Below, piece after piece: positions 29,510-41,476 of a stretch of DNA of 64,000 nt; the first letter of the stretch is position 1, and each line of letters opens with the position of its first letter. The DNA lies in assembly GCA_019828595.1 (NCBI GenBank), contig JAHQRK010000005.1, positions 1,054,001 through 1,118,000 of the forward strand. The letters are read 5' to 3'. The translations under genes and the position numbers were made by a program. The notes beneath the pieces are model-generated. The model saw only the letters and a list, made by a program, of their open reading frames with translations, was not told where the DNA came from and did not search any database. The stretch comes from Aphanomyces cochlioides. Lineage: Eukaryota > Oomycota > Saprolegniomycetes > Saprolegniales > Verrucalvaceae.

Positions 29510-32438
29510 GGCAAATTTGATTCTGACGAAGACTTCCAAGGCGATCTGAAGGCAATGTGGCAAAATCCAGACTCTTGATTGGCTTGAATCAAGCCAATCA
29601 GAGAGCAGATAGAAGAGACAACGACTGCCGAACTCGATCGATCTGATGCTCAATTTGTCATGAGTATAATGGAGCACATTTGTCAAATGCATATATATGT
29701 CACTAGTATACTGGAGCAAAGTGTATTTTAGGAGTTGAAGGCCCGTGGAGCATCGCTTTCAAATGGAAATCACACTATCTACATAACGCAGTAAGCTAAA
29801 TGAGTTTCATGCAGTTGGGGATCTTTTAGCTGAGAGTACAGCGAGATGCACGACCTTGAGCAAATCTGAGTGAGAATTCACTTAATACATTTTATTGGCT
29901 ATAAACAAAGATTTTTTAAGCTTTGATTGGTTGGAATTAAATATGCACTTCGAAGTACTGTGTACAAGCTTTGCGAACGAGACAAATTTTTTGCGCCAGG
30001 ATGGTTTGAGCGAGCAGACGCGCGAGCCTTAGTCTTGGCCAACTAATTTCCCAATTCAACAGGCAAAGAATCTATTCTTCGTTTGGTTCGTAATTTGTAA
30101 AATTTAGAGCTTAACTAGATTGCGTAAACCTACCCACGGTAATTGTCTCTGTTAACCTACTTTTTCAAAGCTGGATGACTCTCCTGATCAATTTGCTTTA
30201 CTCCAGAGTATCAATTTGGTGCGTGAATGGTGTGTTTGCCCTATGGGATATTTAGGAAGTAGAAAATTAATTCCCCCCCAGCATAGTACTTCCTCGACAC
30301 ATTGGTAAAACAAGCCAACTTTCAGAGTACAACGGTCACGGCGCTGAAGTTTTGGGGAGTCCAGTGGTCGTTAGACTTGGCGGACCGATATAAGGCCAAG
30401 ATGGGGGAAGTAATCGTCCGAGAAGACGCTGTAGTCATTTGGATAACCCATGATAAATCCGCATGCAATCCTGCTATGAGACCTAAATCAAGCAATCTGG
30501 CACATTCGTCAGGATTTGTGTCGAGTCGCTCTTGAAAAATTTCCGCCATGCCAGACTTATAGGATCCATTTTGAATTGGACGATACGCAAATTGCGTTGG
30601 GAGAGCTCCCAAGCTCTCAGGATTTGCGTCAAAACGACGCCATAATTGTCACACAAGTGAGCATTAAATGTATAAGATCAATCGCTAAGCCATCGTGTAG
30701 CTAATGATGACTTGTTGACAAGTCCGTCTGCCGATTAGTTTATTTTGTTCTCCAGACGGCAGCATTGAAATCCGGATTGTTCTCTGCTCTAATCGAGTAC
30801 TGTAGCGTAAAATCTACAACTAAACACTTCTTTTCAATTGCATTGCTCGGCGCCTTTGGGTAGCTGGAAGCCTTTTCCGGTAACTGCAAGCCGTTGGATG
30901 TACGAAAGCAATAGCCAAGAGAGGCGTGTAGGTTTCTGGAGTCTTTCGCCTCTCAGCCAGCTTTCTGTCGAATTTTCGACCCATTTATATATGCTGGGGC
31001 AACAATTAAGGATTTACCCCTCTTCATGGGCGACCACGCAATCTAAAATTCCACCCGTTCGGCTAATCCAAACTGACAAAATGGATTCAGCTCGCCGATT
31101 GGAGAGAGAGAGCTTTAACCTGGACCGAGCAAACAAACGACTGGAGTAAAGCCAATGTCGAGCCACAAAGATTACAGTCTGTAGATACCGACGACATAAA
31201 TCCGAAGTGACTTTGCATAGGTGCTGCCATTGTTGACGATTGTGATGAAGAAATTCAATCGAGTAATGGCATTTTGGGAGCCTCCAGTGAGTATATCCCA
31301 ACCAAAAATATTGGATTTGGTGCAAAACTCTTGGAGATAACCAAGGTCATACTTTTACCTCAATTATTGAATTTGGCCTCAAAATGCCATTTTGGGCTTA
31401 TTTATTGTAATATTTTCGGTTTCCAGACGGGCTCTAAATCAAGTAGAAAGGTCGAAAAATGTTGCAAGTGGATTTTGAGCGTCTTGGCTTGTATTATATG
31501 CTAGCCTGCAAGAGCTTGGGACGACCATCATTGCTTTGATCTGCGAACCTAACTTTGCCATCGTGTGGCTCGTATATTTATCCTCGTCTTGCTTGGCTTG
31601 AATACCACATTTGCGAACGATCGTAGAAGTCTCAAGAGAGTGAATTTCACCGTCAAAGCTCGGACTGGGTCAACGTAAGGATTGCAGCAATCTTCTAAAC
31701 AATTGCATCGTTTTCAGTCCCGAGATGGGATCTGCGCCTCACGTTTTGCCCTCGCAATGCATGACAGACACAGAAGGATATTCCTACTGGGCATTTGTAA
31801 CCTCAAAAGATTTTTGAGATTGCAAATAACATGCTATTGACTCAAGCATGTTAGAAATCTTGTAAAATGTGGTCTTTCAAATTGCTGAATTCGTCTCTGC
31901 GATAATGCACGGGAAGACGCCTGCTCTTGTTCTTACCCACGATGCAGACACCTCTTCAGTGTGAGTGATTTCACGCTCGTGAGTGATTCTTGCAAGTATA
32001 TGGACTGTCAATCTGCTTGGAACTCTGGCGCGAACGCTCCCTGCCTCCTAGGATCAAGCAAGTCCATTGAATTGGCTCCAAAACAGCCGAAGCCGAAGCA
32101 ATCAAATGCACGTTAATAAAGCTTCTGTGGAGGAGGTCAGACGCTGATGACGGAACAATCTGAAAAGTGTACAACTTTCACTCTCTTGTATTGGTTGTCT
32201 CCATTATTCATCCACATAATTCCAATATTTCGTCTCGGTAAATCAAGACAAAATAGTCTCAGCTTACTTAATTCCATATAAAAGTACAAAGATCCACCAA
32301 AGCCTTTGATCGTTGTCGTGACGATAAGACCGAGAGTAATTCCGAGAACGCACCAAGCTTGCGAGACATATCCGCTTGGGCGATCTCTTAACACGTGAGA
32401 ATCGAAACACATTGTCCAATTTGACATCTTCCACCAAC
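29510..32438. other. long intergenic region, no gene recognised
   Basis: Almost 3 kb, AT-rich overall. Several ORFs of 75-105 codons occur (for example 30322-30612 on the minus strand and 30838-31149 on the plus strand) but none shows family motifs. A minus-strand segment around 32280-32400 (GYVSQAWCVLGITLG..., then a GTAAGC donor-like site after YFYMEL) looks exon-like and hydrophobic, but no partner exons were found. No transposon ends recognised. Confidence 0.4.
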
Positions 32439-32942
32439 ATGACATTGTGCCGCTTTCATGGATGCATCAACATGGCATTGGCGAATGGCAAATGCAAAGT
32501 TCATAAATGCCGATCGTATTGCAGCGCTGAAAACTGCTTGAATCAAGCTTATGCCCGCAAATTGTGTGTCAAGCACGGGGGCAAACGATCGTGTCTTTTT
32601 GAAGGTTGCCAAGCCAATGCAAGACATGCTGGCTACTGCTGCAGACATGGCCCCCAAGTTTCAAAGCGAAGATGCCAGACAGAAGGATGCACCAAGTTTG
32701 CACACGCTAGAGGGCTCTGTGTGCGCCACGGCGGGGGCCGACGCCCTCAATATCATCCCAATGAAGCCATGTCAGCGTCGGAGCTCAATCTGGACGAGAT
32801 GCTGATGTCACTGGACGCACCTTCGTCCTTGACTGATGTTGTCATGTCCCAGGACGAGAGTTGTTCTGTTGAATTCACAGCAGAAGAAGCAACAGCTCTC
32901 GCTTATTTTCTTAGCCCAAATCCAACCGTGACGGGCAACTAG
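32439..32942 (+). CDS. Cys/His-repeat ('WRKY19-like') finger protein, copy 2
   Basis: 167 aa from the ATG at 32439 (MTLCRFHGCINMALANGKC). I prefer it to the ATG at 32376 because copies 3 and 4 start with the same kind of short leader and CxFxGC. Three complete repeat units follow (HKCRSYCSAENCLNQAYARK, LCVKHGGKRSC, GYCCRHG, CQTEGCTKFAHARGLC). After VRHGGGRRPQY the fourth unit lacks its cysteines (RRPQYHPNEAMS), unlike copies 1, 3 and 4, so the last finger is lost. The C-terminus is acidic and ends with FTAEEATALAYFLSPNP, shared in pattern with copies 3 and 4. It is a probable nucleic-acid-binding regulator; target unknown. Confidence 0.85.
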   Translation: MTLCRFHGCINMALANGKCKVHKCRSYCSAENCLNQAYARKLCVKHGGKRSCLFEGCQANARHAGYCCRHGPQVSKRRCQTEGCTKFAHARGLCVRHGGGRRPQYHPNEAMSASELNLDEMLMSLDAPSSLTDVVMSQDESCSVEFTAEEATALAYFLSPNPTVTGN

Positions 32943-33352
32943 AGCACTAAAACCATTAAGAACACTATTTAGACTTCAATGATATCCTCATCGTCCGCAT
33001 ACAAATTAGCCTTTTGCAATCGAGGTAGATTGAGTCTTGCAATCATGAAATTCTCCAAGTCATGAGGTTGACAACCACGGACATTGGAATTTCTGAACAG
33101 TTTACCAACAAGTGTAGAATACACCAGCGTCTCTACATGGATGCGATTGTATCAGATGCCCAGCAGTCGTGTCTGAATGCTCATCATTATTTCGCAGTGT
33201 GAACTTAGCTTAATCCTGAGAACTGACGACGTCGAAACAATGAGATGTTTGATTGTGTCGATTAAACTCAATAAAAAATGGAAAACATGACCACTCGTAT
33301 TCAGCGAGTCAATCCTGAAGAGCCGATATTTGACTGTTCTTCTTGAATGTCC
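32943..33352. other. intergenic between convergent finger genes
   Basis: About 410 bases between the 3' ends of finger copies 2 and 3, which converge. Nothing else recognised. Confidence 0.5.
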
Positions 33353-33882
33353 TCACTTCTGCGTTGGGGGACTCATAAAGTACTCCAAGAGGTGGCGGTC
33401 TTCAGCAGAAAGTGAGCTAATTGTTAAAGTCTTTTCGACCAAAGGCTCGATCTCAAGCTGTGCTAAGTCGGGCATACTTTCGCCATCAGCAGACTGCTTC
33501 TTCAGCTCGTCGTGGCGATTACATAGACCACCCACGCGGGCATGCGAGTTGCATGTCTCGACGGTGCACTTGCGGCCGCCTCCATGGCGTATACAGAGTC
33601 GGTTTGCATGAACAAACTTTTCGCATCTTCTACTTGACAAAGTTTCTTAGCTGCAGGTGTGCCGTGCCGGCAGCATAGCCCTCCATTCCGAACATTTGCT
33701 TGGCATCCCGGTGCTTCACAAATTCGCCGTCCGCCATGTTTGACGCATAGTTTTCGAGCGTACGCTTGACTGGGACAATCCTCAAAGCTGCATTTTGATC
33801 TGTGCTTGTGACGAGTGCATTTCCCATTAGCGAAAGCAGGTTGGATGCATCCTGTAAAGCAACAAAGCTCGATGTCTGACAT
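33353..33882 (-). pseudogene. Cys/His-repeat finger protein, copy 3, one frameshift
   Basis: The ATG at 33882 starts MSDIELCCFTGCIQPAFANG, followed by units CTRHKHRSKCSFEDC, YARKLCVKHGGRRIC, GCQANVRNGGLCCRHG and LCQVE. There the frame shifts (near 33625): the normal 'E-G-C' is replaced by GA-TGC, one base short. The other frame continues CEKFVHANRLCIRHGGGRKC, CNSHARVGGLCNRH and the C-terminal LSAEDRHLLEYFMSP. All four fingers would be present if the base were restored, so this may be a recent mutation or a base-calling error. It is convergent with copy 2. Confidence 0.82.
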
Positions 33883-33966
33883 TCTAGTGTGACGAGCTGG
33901 AGCGACGACGATTGCGCTAGACAGATTATTGTGGGATCGACGAATTCGAGAGCTGTCTTGTATCAC

Positions 33967-34950
33967 GACCGACTACTGGATGATCACTGGAGCATTTGTT
34001 CGCCTTCGAGCAGCACTAACAACATGACGAGCTAGTCGCACCTTCTCATATTACACAAAATTTGAGCTCGTTCTCATCGTACATTGCCTTGTTGAAAATT
34101 GTATCGATCAATCAAATAGCTTGGAATCGGACGAGCTCCAAGTGGTAATGCTGATAGCGAGGAAAATCTCAATGCTATACAAAGGAAATTAGAGTGCTAT
34201 CTTCTACTTCAAACTGGATTTTCACTTTTATCTACTCAGCTACGAGAGAAGATTGAGTGGATTAGGTGGATCCAAATGACAAAAATATCCTGTAGGTTTG
34301 ATTTAATGTCGTCAGGCTTCGATCCATTTGGTTTGAGCTCCGATGAAATTTCCTATTGAGCGGGTCGTAGTGTCGTCCCAAGAACGAAGGCAGATTTTTT
34401 ACGATGTCTTGTTGAAAAATTCGATCTCTTTTTCTGTTTCATTGGAGCAAAGAGAACTTTTCACTTTATATTGATCTTAGCATGTTCGACCCGGAACGTG
34501 GAGATGACAAATTGCACATGGGACTCGACACAGCGCAGTATGTCGTAAGGTCACATGTATTCGTATTATCTTTTGAGCTGCGTCGGTTTGCCTAGCTTAA
34601 CGTTACACCTAAGGTCATAAACGGACTGAAGGTTTGAAATGTGTTGCAGTTGTACCCTTGGGCTTCTGTAGCTTGGGTACACGTTGAGAGTCCAAATAAA
34701 ATTCAATTTACTGTTAGTTTCCACTTCGTATGGACTTGCTTGACTCCACCCCGAGGACCTTCAGCAACCAGCCTGTTGTAAATACAATATCTGCATCGTA
34801 TGTGCATCTTCCAACTTCAAAGTAAATTGAATATAAATAATATATTTGATTGGATAAAATTAATGTTTACAATATTATGATTGGCTAATAGTCTCATCAC
34901 TGGGTTGGTCCTCTGAAAATCAATACGTCAGATGACTATACATGTATTGA
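33967..34950. other. AT-rich intergenic
   Basis: About 1 kb of AT-rich sequence between the finger gene and the recombinase element. No ORF with family features and no clear repeat. Confidence 0.45.
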
Positions 34951-35136
34951 TATGTATTCCGGTAAATTGTTTCAATAACAACGAATAACAATCTCCTACC
35001 CAACTCATACCACTCTCATCCCATTACTCCAACCATCCGGAAAATACCACTCGCATCCGGATATACGGATATTAAGAGATTATACGGACGCGACACTTGA
35101 ATCTTCCATGAAAATCCAATTCGTCGTCGTCTCCCT

Positions 35137-35526
35137 GTGTTGTTTGCCCCCACAATGCCGTTGTCCTCGGATATATATGCTGTAAGTGACGAAGTACAAA
35201 GGTTGGCAGACGACGCCGTGTCGGCTTTACTGCAGAAACTCAAATTGACTCAGTCGACCACCACCCAATCACTCACGGGTAGTCGTTCATTGAAACAAAA
35301 CTCAAAACAAGCTTACAAAAAGCATCTCCGTGGTTTAAAGTTCTTTTGTACCATAACAGGCAATTATGATAGCTTACTTATGCTTTTGGACAAGCCTCCT
35401 CAGCCATTTTGCCCTTCCATGGACCCCTCAGTCATTGCCGATTTTATTATACATACTCTGTATCTGTTGGTTGGAGTTGGTAGGAAGAATATCCGGTTAA
35501 AATTCCCGGATGTCATCAACCTATGA
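35137..35526 (+). pseudogene. inverted 5' fragment of recombinase gene in left terminus
   Basis: The translation (starting at the internal MPLSSDIYAVSDEVQRLADD and running to DPSVIADF) is the same as the N-terminal part of the recombinase at 38830-39141 but on the opposite strand. After VIADF the sequence diverges from the real gene. It is a terminal-repeat copy, not an independent gene. Confidence 0.85.
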
Positions 35527-35605
35527 AAAGCATTCAGACCACATGTTTTCTTATTGGAGTAATCAATTGAGAAAGTACAGGAACACGTCAAAGCTGCGTC
35601 TTCCC

Positions 35606-38600
35606 TCAGTTCTGAGCATCAATGTTGCAGACATCACCCAAGCCATTGCAACCCTTTTTTTTCAAACTGAAGTGGCTGAGGCGCCTCCACTTGAGAAGGA
35701 AGGCTTTTATATCTCTACTAAAATGATTTTGGAGACAAGAAACAATGGGGGTTATCACCGTAATTGTGAAAACACGAGCAGCTTCCGACATAAAACTCGC
35801 ATTGTCAGGAATAGATGCATAAAACGACAAAATCATCTGGATTTTTTTCATGAGGGCTTTTTCCTTGAAGATGTTTCCGACCTTCAAAATCAAACGTGCT
35901 TCCGCGTTTTCTCTTTTTTCCAGGATTTTCGCTCGGTACACAGTTCACATCTGTTTGACTACAACATTCTGGTGCAGCAGCACTTGTCAAATTTTCGCCA
36001 CCAGCAAAGTTGTCACAACTTATCGATGAAAGTTCATTGCAATTTTGCTCCGAGGGAATTGGTGGTGCATACGACAGCTCAATGGCGTATTTATTCATCA
36101 AACACATTAACTCGTCCAGTGCTTCTGGTGGGACGTATCGTCGACACAAAATTTCGATTGATTCTTTCGTTGATGTGGGTTTGTTGAAGTCTAGAACATG
36201 TGTAATCATTTTCAATATTCCAGATTTTAGTGGGCAATGGCATAAATCATGAATAAAATATTTGGCTACAAGGGGCAAAGATTTTTCGACTCCAGCAACA
36301 CCTCGAGTATTTATGCTTCGGGCCATTTGGGCATCTGCACAATAAATTGACTTCCATGGCGAGACGACATTGGCTAAATCTTTCTTGTTGGATATTGCAA
36401 CATTCAACAAAAAAGCCGCATCACGCTTGTATTTCATTGCTTGTGACAACTGTTTGTGACGGGCACTCAACATCATATCACCATCCGACCCTCCACCCCA
36501 TACAGCAAACAAATATGAGACCCCAGCAGACAAAATGATGCTTATGGGTTTTTGATGAAGTTCGAGTTAATTACGAAGCGCGATAGAGCATTGTTTCATC
36601 TACATTTCGATGGTCTAAGACCTCCAGAAGTCGTAGTGGTTACGAAGATATCGCCTTCGGCGTGACTGACATACCGCAATTTTCAATTTTGTCGAAATTT
36701 TTTTCTTTACACCATTGGATAATATTTGGCATGGTCTATCGAATACTGGCATCCGATTGGCTTGAAACGCACTGGAAGATGCTCAAAACACAGAAAATAG
36801 ATTTTTAACCGGATTATCCGGAAAATATTTTGACGAAATTTTGGATGAAATTGTCTTCGCTTGAGCTGTTGAGTCATTCCAATATTCACTCTTGTCCGAG
36901 TCTTCAGCACACCAGGCTAACCCATTGCCACCTTGATCACTCATTTTGTTCTATTGCCTGGAATATAATGATTTCTGTAGTTAATGTCAATTTCTTTCCA
37001 AGGCCATTTTCTCAAAAGAAGTGGATGAGGATAACAGAGTGGTACTCCGGCTTCAAAGTTGATTTTCTCAAAAGTCGAAAAATGGTCTAACTATCATTTT
37101 GTTTGCCGGGGTCTCATATGCTGTTTTTCGGCAAGTATGAGTTCCAAACGGTCCATCTCTATCAATTAATTTGTGGCAAACATTTTTAAATCTTGAATGA
37201 AATGTTACTGAATTAAAATGGTCGACAGCATCAATGTTTGTTTCTGTGTCTGTCGAAATACTTGGATGAGGAAAAATGTACCCATCACCCACAATTTGAA
37301 ATTGTTCAATGAGCACAAGCAGATGGCGAATAGGACAAAGTTGTGGAAGGATGTCGTCAGCCCATAGCATCAATGTAACAGGATTCACATCACATTTTCC
37401 CTGGATTTTAATTGCCAAAGCTTCTACAGAGCCACAATCACTGATAATTGTCAAATCTCTAGAAAAATCAGAAAGTCGAATTCGAACCACCTCGTCACTA
37501 CGTAAAAACAACTTGACAGCAAGAAGCACCATTACAAACAGCTGATAATCCTTTAAAGAATATGTAGATAACAAATGATTTCGAATAGACATCATTTCCC
37601 ACGGAGTAATTGCAGAATCACCATGAGCGACATAATCTGAGCCAAGACGTAGACTTTCTTTCATAGTGTTTTCAATCAATTAGATATCTTTGGGTTGTCC
37701 ATTCTCCACAACATGGACTGACCACGATGGAATTGTCACCCTTTGTAATTGGTCTTGGCATCTAGGCTAGTACACATATCACATTTATCTTTGAATGCAC
37801 CTCTTTGATTACGAGCAGCATGAATTACTGACACAGCTGACAGCATCTGATCTACATTCCGCGGATCATTCCAACCACCTTGACAATAGAGTGGTTCACC
37901 CAAAACATCCAAAAGTTGCACATTTTCACCTACATGACACATAATCAAGATTTTGTAAATCATATAGAGGAAATTATACTCTCGAGTAAATCAAATGATT
38001 TACAATTTCGATAAGTTAATCTTTTGTTTCACATTATTATTCAAAACAGTATGAATATTTGTATGAAATTTAGTAAATTTTCTTTGGAGAGAGCCGCAGA
38101 GAAAACGCAAATCCATAGATTTACTGGAAAGAGAGCCAATCAAACATCAAATTATTCACAAAAATCTCCCCAATTATGATCGATGTGCAAGGAGGAAGTA
38201 AGCAAAAACCGAAGCAGGAGCCTAAGCTCAAAGGCTATGCATCGAATATTGAACAGTAAAAGTGGGTAGTCTTGACCAGCATGGCAACCTCCTTCGGCTG
38301 AGCTCTGAGGCTAAAGATGGGACAACATTAAACTCATCGACTCGTGAATGTTGTGCCATCTTTAACTTCAGAGCTTGACCATTTTCTTTCTGTGCCAGAG
38401 ATGTGTCGTGCATGTAGATTATGGAAGGACATATTTATAGTTTGTGCTGCTTCTGTTTTTTAATTACATTACATGTTGGGATACGCCACACATCCAAACA
38501 GGAGTTGAGTCGCCAGTGTGCGCTTCCATTCTACTCGCAATCAATACATTGTTCCTTTAGCGGAATCAAAAGCCGCTTACCTTACTTGCGTGCTTCTCTG

Positions 38601-39123
38601 GATCGTTCCATCAAACAGATCCAGAGAAGCACTGCGCAGCACGTTGCGTGCAGAAAGTTTGGCTAGACTTCATCGGGCTGGTGCCTTTCCAAATGAACTA
38701 TTTCTGCCCAATCTCAACACATCGTCCAACTCATTGCACTCTAATTGGATGATAATCTTGAGTAAATCCAGCGATTTACGTTTTCTGACAACAAATCAAT
38801 CTGGCTCCTTTGGGCTGGCGTTTAAAATGAATAAAATCGGCAATGACTGAGGGGTCCATGGAAGGGCAAAATGGCTGAGGAGGCTTGTCCAAAAGCATAA
38901 GTAAGCTATCATAATTGCCTGTTATGGTACAAAAGAACTTTAAACCACGGAGATGCTTTTTGTAAGCTTGTTTTGAGTTTTGTTTCAATGAACGACTACC
39001 CGTGAGTGATTGGGTGGTGGTCGACTGAGTCAATTTGAGTTTCTGCAGTAAAGCCGACACGGCGTCGTCTGCCAACCTTTGTACTTCGTCACTTACAGCA
39101 TATATATCCGAGGACAACGGCAT
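35606..39123 (-). pseudogene. tyrosine recombinase, interrupted by a miniature element
   Basis: Starting at the ATG at 39123 (MPLSSDIYAVSDEV), pieces in order are: N-terminus to about 38830; GNPLY-like middle (37736-37963, LYCQGGWNDPRNVDQMLSAV); and the core domain at 37068-37679 with KLFLRSDEVVRIRLSDF (first catalytic Arg), PIRHLLVLIE and GTHTCRKTAY (HxxR). There the frame is cut by a 601-bp insertion and resumes at 36513 with LFAVWGGGSDGDMMLSARHK, then a long C-terminal region to about 35606. There is also an in-frame TAA upstream of the core (near 37688) and a shift near 35900. A tyrosine recombinase would excise and integrate the element through a covalent Tyr-DNA link. The gene is not functional as it stands. 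Confidence 0.82.
36516..37116. mobile_element. 601-bp miniature element with TA target duplication
   Basis: The ends are inverted repeats of about 24 bases with two mismatches, starting TGAGACCCC and ending GGGGTCTCA. TA is found on both sides (36514-36515 and 37117-37118). Removing the insertion with one TA restores the recombinase reading frame ...RKTAY-LFAVWG..., which proves insertion and the target site. There is no ORF inside. TA duplication suggests mobilisation by a Tc1/mariner or pogo transposase. It contains the word CCGGATTATCCGG near 36811. Confidence 0.92.
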
Positions 39124-39326
39124 TGTGGGGGCAAACAACACAGGGAGACGACGACGAATTGGATTTTCATGGAAGATTCAAGTGTCGCGTCCGTATAATC
39201 TCTTAATATCCGTATATCCGGATGCGAGTGGTATTTTCCGGATGGTTGGAGTAATGGGATGAGAGTGGTATGAGTTGGGTAGGAGATTGTTATTCGTTGT
39301 TATTGAAACAATTTACCGGAATACAT

Positions 39327-39554
39327 TATTTTACACTCTATATTCGATTACTAGTATGAAGTATTTGAAATTCAGGGAACTTGACAATTAACGATGATGA
39401 AAGCTGAATTCATGACGAGCACAAGGCCATCGTCATGCAGTCTGTAGAGATGAAAAATGATGTCAAGAAGTATTTGACTATCTGTAATTGATGTATTGAT
39501 CAAGTGAGTTAGCTAGTCTTGACTCGTTCATAGTTTATAAATATTGAGTGAGGT
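39327..39554. other. short intergenic
   Basis: About 230 bases between the recombinase element and the stop of finger copy 4. Nothing recognised. Confidence 0.4.
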
Positions 39555-40142
39555 CTACACAGTGGTGGTGTTTTCAATATGCTTGGCGGGCATAAAATAT
39601 TCGAGCATTGTTCGCTCTTCCAAGCTGAACACGATGTCATTGTTGACATCAAGTGCTGTAAATTGACCAATCCATACGTCGTCTACTGGTTGCTCAGTCC
39701 ATGCATCTTCATCTTGGATAGAAGAAGGGGAGGAAACAGAGTCACTGGCCGATCGACCAACACCTCCGTGACGATAGCACACACCCTTTGATCGAGCGAA
39801 CGCAGTGCAGTCTTCAACTTTACACTTCTGTCCACCTCCGTGGCGTACGCAGCGATAGCGGGCGTGAGCGACTTTGTTGCAACCTTCAATTTCACAAAGC
39901 TTTTTCTTATAGCTTCCAAACCCGTGCTTGGAGCAGAGGCCATGACTTCGGACATTTGACTCGCAGCCTTCAATTCGACATTTTTGTTTGCCGCCGTGCT
40001 TGATGCATAGATTTCGAGCATACGTTTGATTTGGGCAGTCATCGACCATACACCTCGTGCGACCTTTATGGGCTTCACACTTGCCAGTCATAAGGGCAAC
40101 ATTAGTACAGCCGTAGAAAAGGCAAAGTGATTTAGTGGACAT
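39555..40142 (-). CDS. Cys/His-repeat ('WRKY19-like') finger protein, copy 4, intact
   Basis: 195 aa from the ATG at 40142 (MSTKSLCLFYGCTNVALMTG). All four repeat units are complete: CEAHKGRTRCMVDDCPNQTY, LCIKHGGKQKCRIEGC, GLCSKHG with CEIEGCNKVAHARYRC, and VRHGGGQKCKVEDC with GVCYRHGG. The C-terminal half is acidic/Ser-rich and ends with VFSLEERTMLEYFMPA, the same pattern as in copies 2 and 3. This is the best complete reference for the family in the window. Zinc coordination by the regular Cys/His pairs is expected; DNA or RNA binding is inferred. An upstream in-frame ATG at 40277 is less likely because it adds an unrelated leader. Confidence 0.9.
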   Translation of the reverse strand: MSTKSLCLFYGCTNVALMTGKCEAHKGRTRCMVDDCPNQTYARNLCIKHGGKQKCRIEGCESNVRSHGLCSKHGFGSYKKKLCEIEGCNKVAHARYRCVRHGGGQKCKVEDCTAFARSKGVCYRHGGVGRSASDSVSSPSSIQDEDAWTEQPVDDVWIGQFTALDVNNDIVFSLEERTMLEYFMPAKHIENTTTV

Positions 40143-41476
40143 TTTGTTGTGTGGATAGATGTAGAACAAATGGAAAATGAGACGAATTGTGGATAACAAA
40201 ATCATCTCGCCTGACATAACAGCGTCGACAACTGATCGCATCGTCAGATGCAATCCTCTGGTAAGGGGCACCAACAAGATGTTGAAATTAGCTGGAATTT
40301 TGTGGACTCCTGAAACGACTTTTGATTGGCCGAGTCTCCTTTAATTGTAATTGAAATAGCCAATCCAAATCCGTAAAGTCTAAATTAAGCAAGAAGTCCA
40401 AATTGAGTGATGGTCTATCACTGAATTTTGATTACTTCATCAAGTGACGCATTGGCTTCGACGTCCTCAAGTTTACGTGCTCTACGTGCACCACTTTGGA
40501 CTTTATGATGAGGACCAATTGATGTCCTGGTTGGGGAATCTAAGTGTATGTTTCTTTGAAGAACAGCAGCCGTGAAATTTGTCGGCCTTCTTTTGTACTA
40601 GTACTTTTCAACGACCCCAATGTAATTGCGATCTAGAGCTCTTTTTTGTAAAGCACTGTGAAGCTGATGACTTTCAACTTTGACTTGTCAACACAAGTCC
40701 ATTAATAGATATGAACAGCAGCTCTAGCGTTTTATCACTGGCGTGTCAAGTATTAATTTACATCGTCGAGACAAGCTTGTAGGTTTAGTGATGGCTTTGC
40801 GTAGGGCATGTGATCTCTCTGCAAGATAGTTTCAACTTTGTCTGCCGAATGCAAGCCAAACAAGGTGAGCAAGTGATGTTCACTTGTTCGCTAGTCCACG
40901 GTATGCAAAGTCAAAGTGAAATGGTGCCCAACCGTGACAGTGATGGTCACCACTGAATTCTAAGAATTCACAAACGTACTGTATTTTTCTGACAGTTGGA
41001 CAAGCCAAGGTTGGACAGTTTGATTGACCACACTTTTGATTTTGACAGGAAACGCTCAATTGATCACATCATAAACATCTAATAGTTTATCTAGAGTCTA
41101 TAGAAGCAAATTCATCTTTTATTTACACGTGCGAATAAGAGCCACGAGACTTATCAAATATAGTGAGTGCAACAAACCTGTAAACACGTAATTGAATAGA
41201 GCTCTTTTAGGCCACCGAACGCAATCCTTAACAATTGTTCAGACTAATTCGTGAAGCTGAAACACTATGTCGATCTAATGGAAGAATCTTTTCGTGTAAT
41301 TGCAAGCGAAATGTGAACTCCATCGCGGTGCATGATACTAAAAATTACCATTCCATTGCGAATATTTCAAAGTAATTCTGAATGCAATTGTGCTTGAAGA
41401 CGACACTGACAGAGCAAAAATCTTGAAACACTGATTGAACAACAACAACAGCGTACTTTATGTTCTTAAAGGCACC
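40143..41476. other. intergenic, 1.3 kb
   Basis: AT-rich sequence between the finger gene promoter and the 3' end of transporter copy 1. No ORF above 60 codons with family features, no repeat found. Confidence 0.45.

Larger units (their letters stand above)
34951..39326. mobile_element. tyrosine-recombinase (Crypton-like) element with 0.5-kb inverted termini
   Basis: The ends 34951-35448 and 38830-39326 are reverse complements (coordinates sum to about 74277-74278), starting with ATGTATTCCGGTAAA. Each terminus contains the first part of the recombinase reading frame, so the left terminus is an inverted copy of the gene's own 5' end. The recombinase reads leftward from the right terminus and fills the interior. 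Cryptons normally lack long inverted termini, so this is an unusual arrangement, perhaps a secondary inverted duplication. No clear target duplication was seen. Confidence 0.75.

Noticed and set aside
30322..30612. 96-codon minus-strand ORF
   Set aside because: No recognised motif, no neighbour context and no paralog in the window.
32137..32445. exon-like hydrophobic minus-strand segment
   Set aside because: It has a possible donor site but no partner exon, and overlaps the start of finger copy 2.
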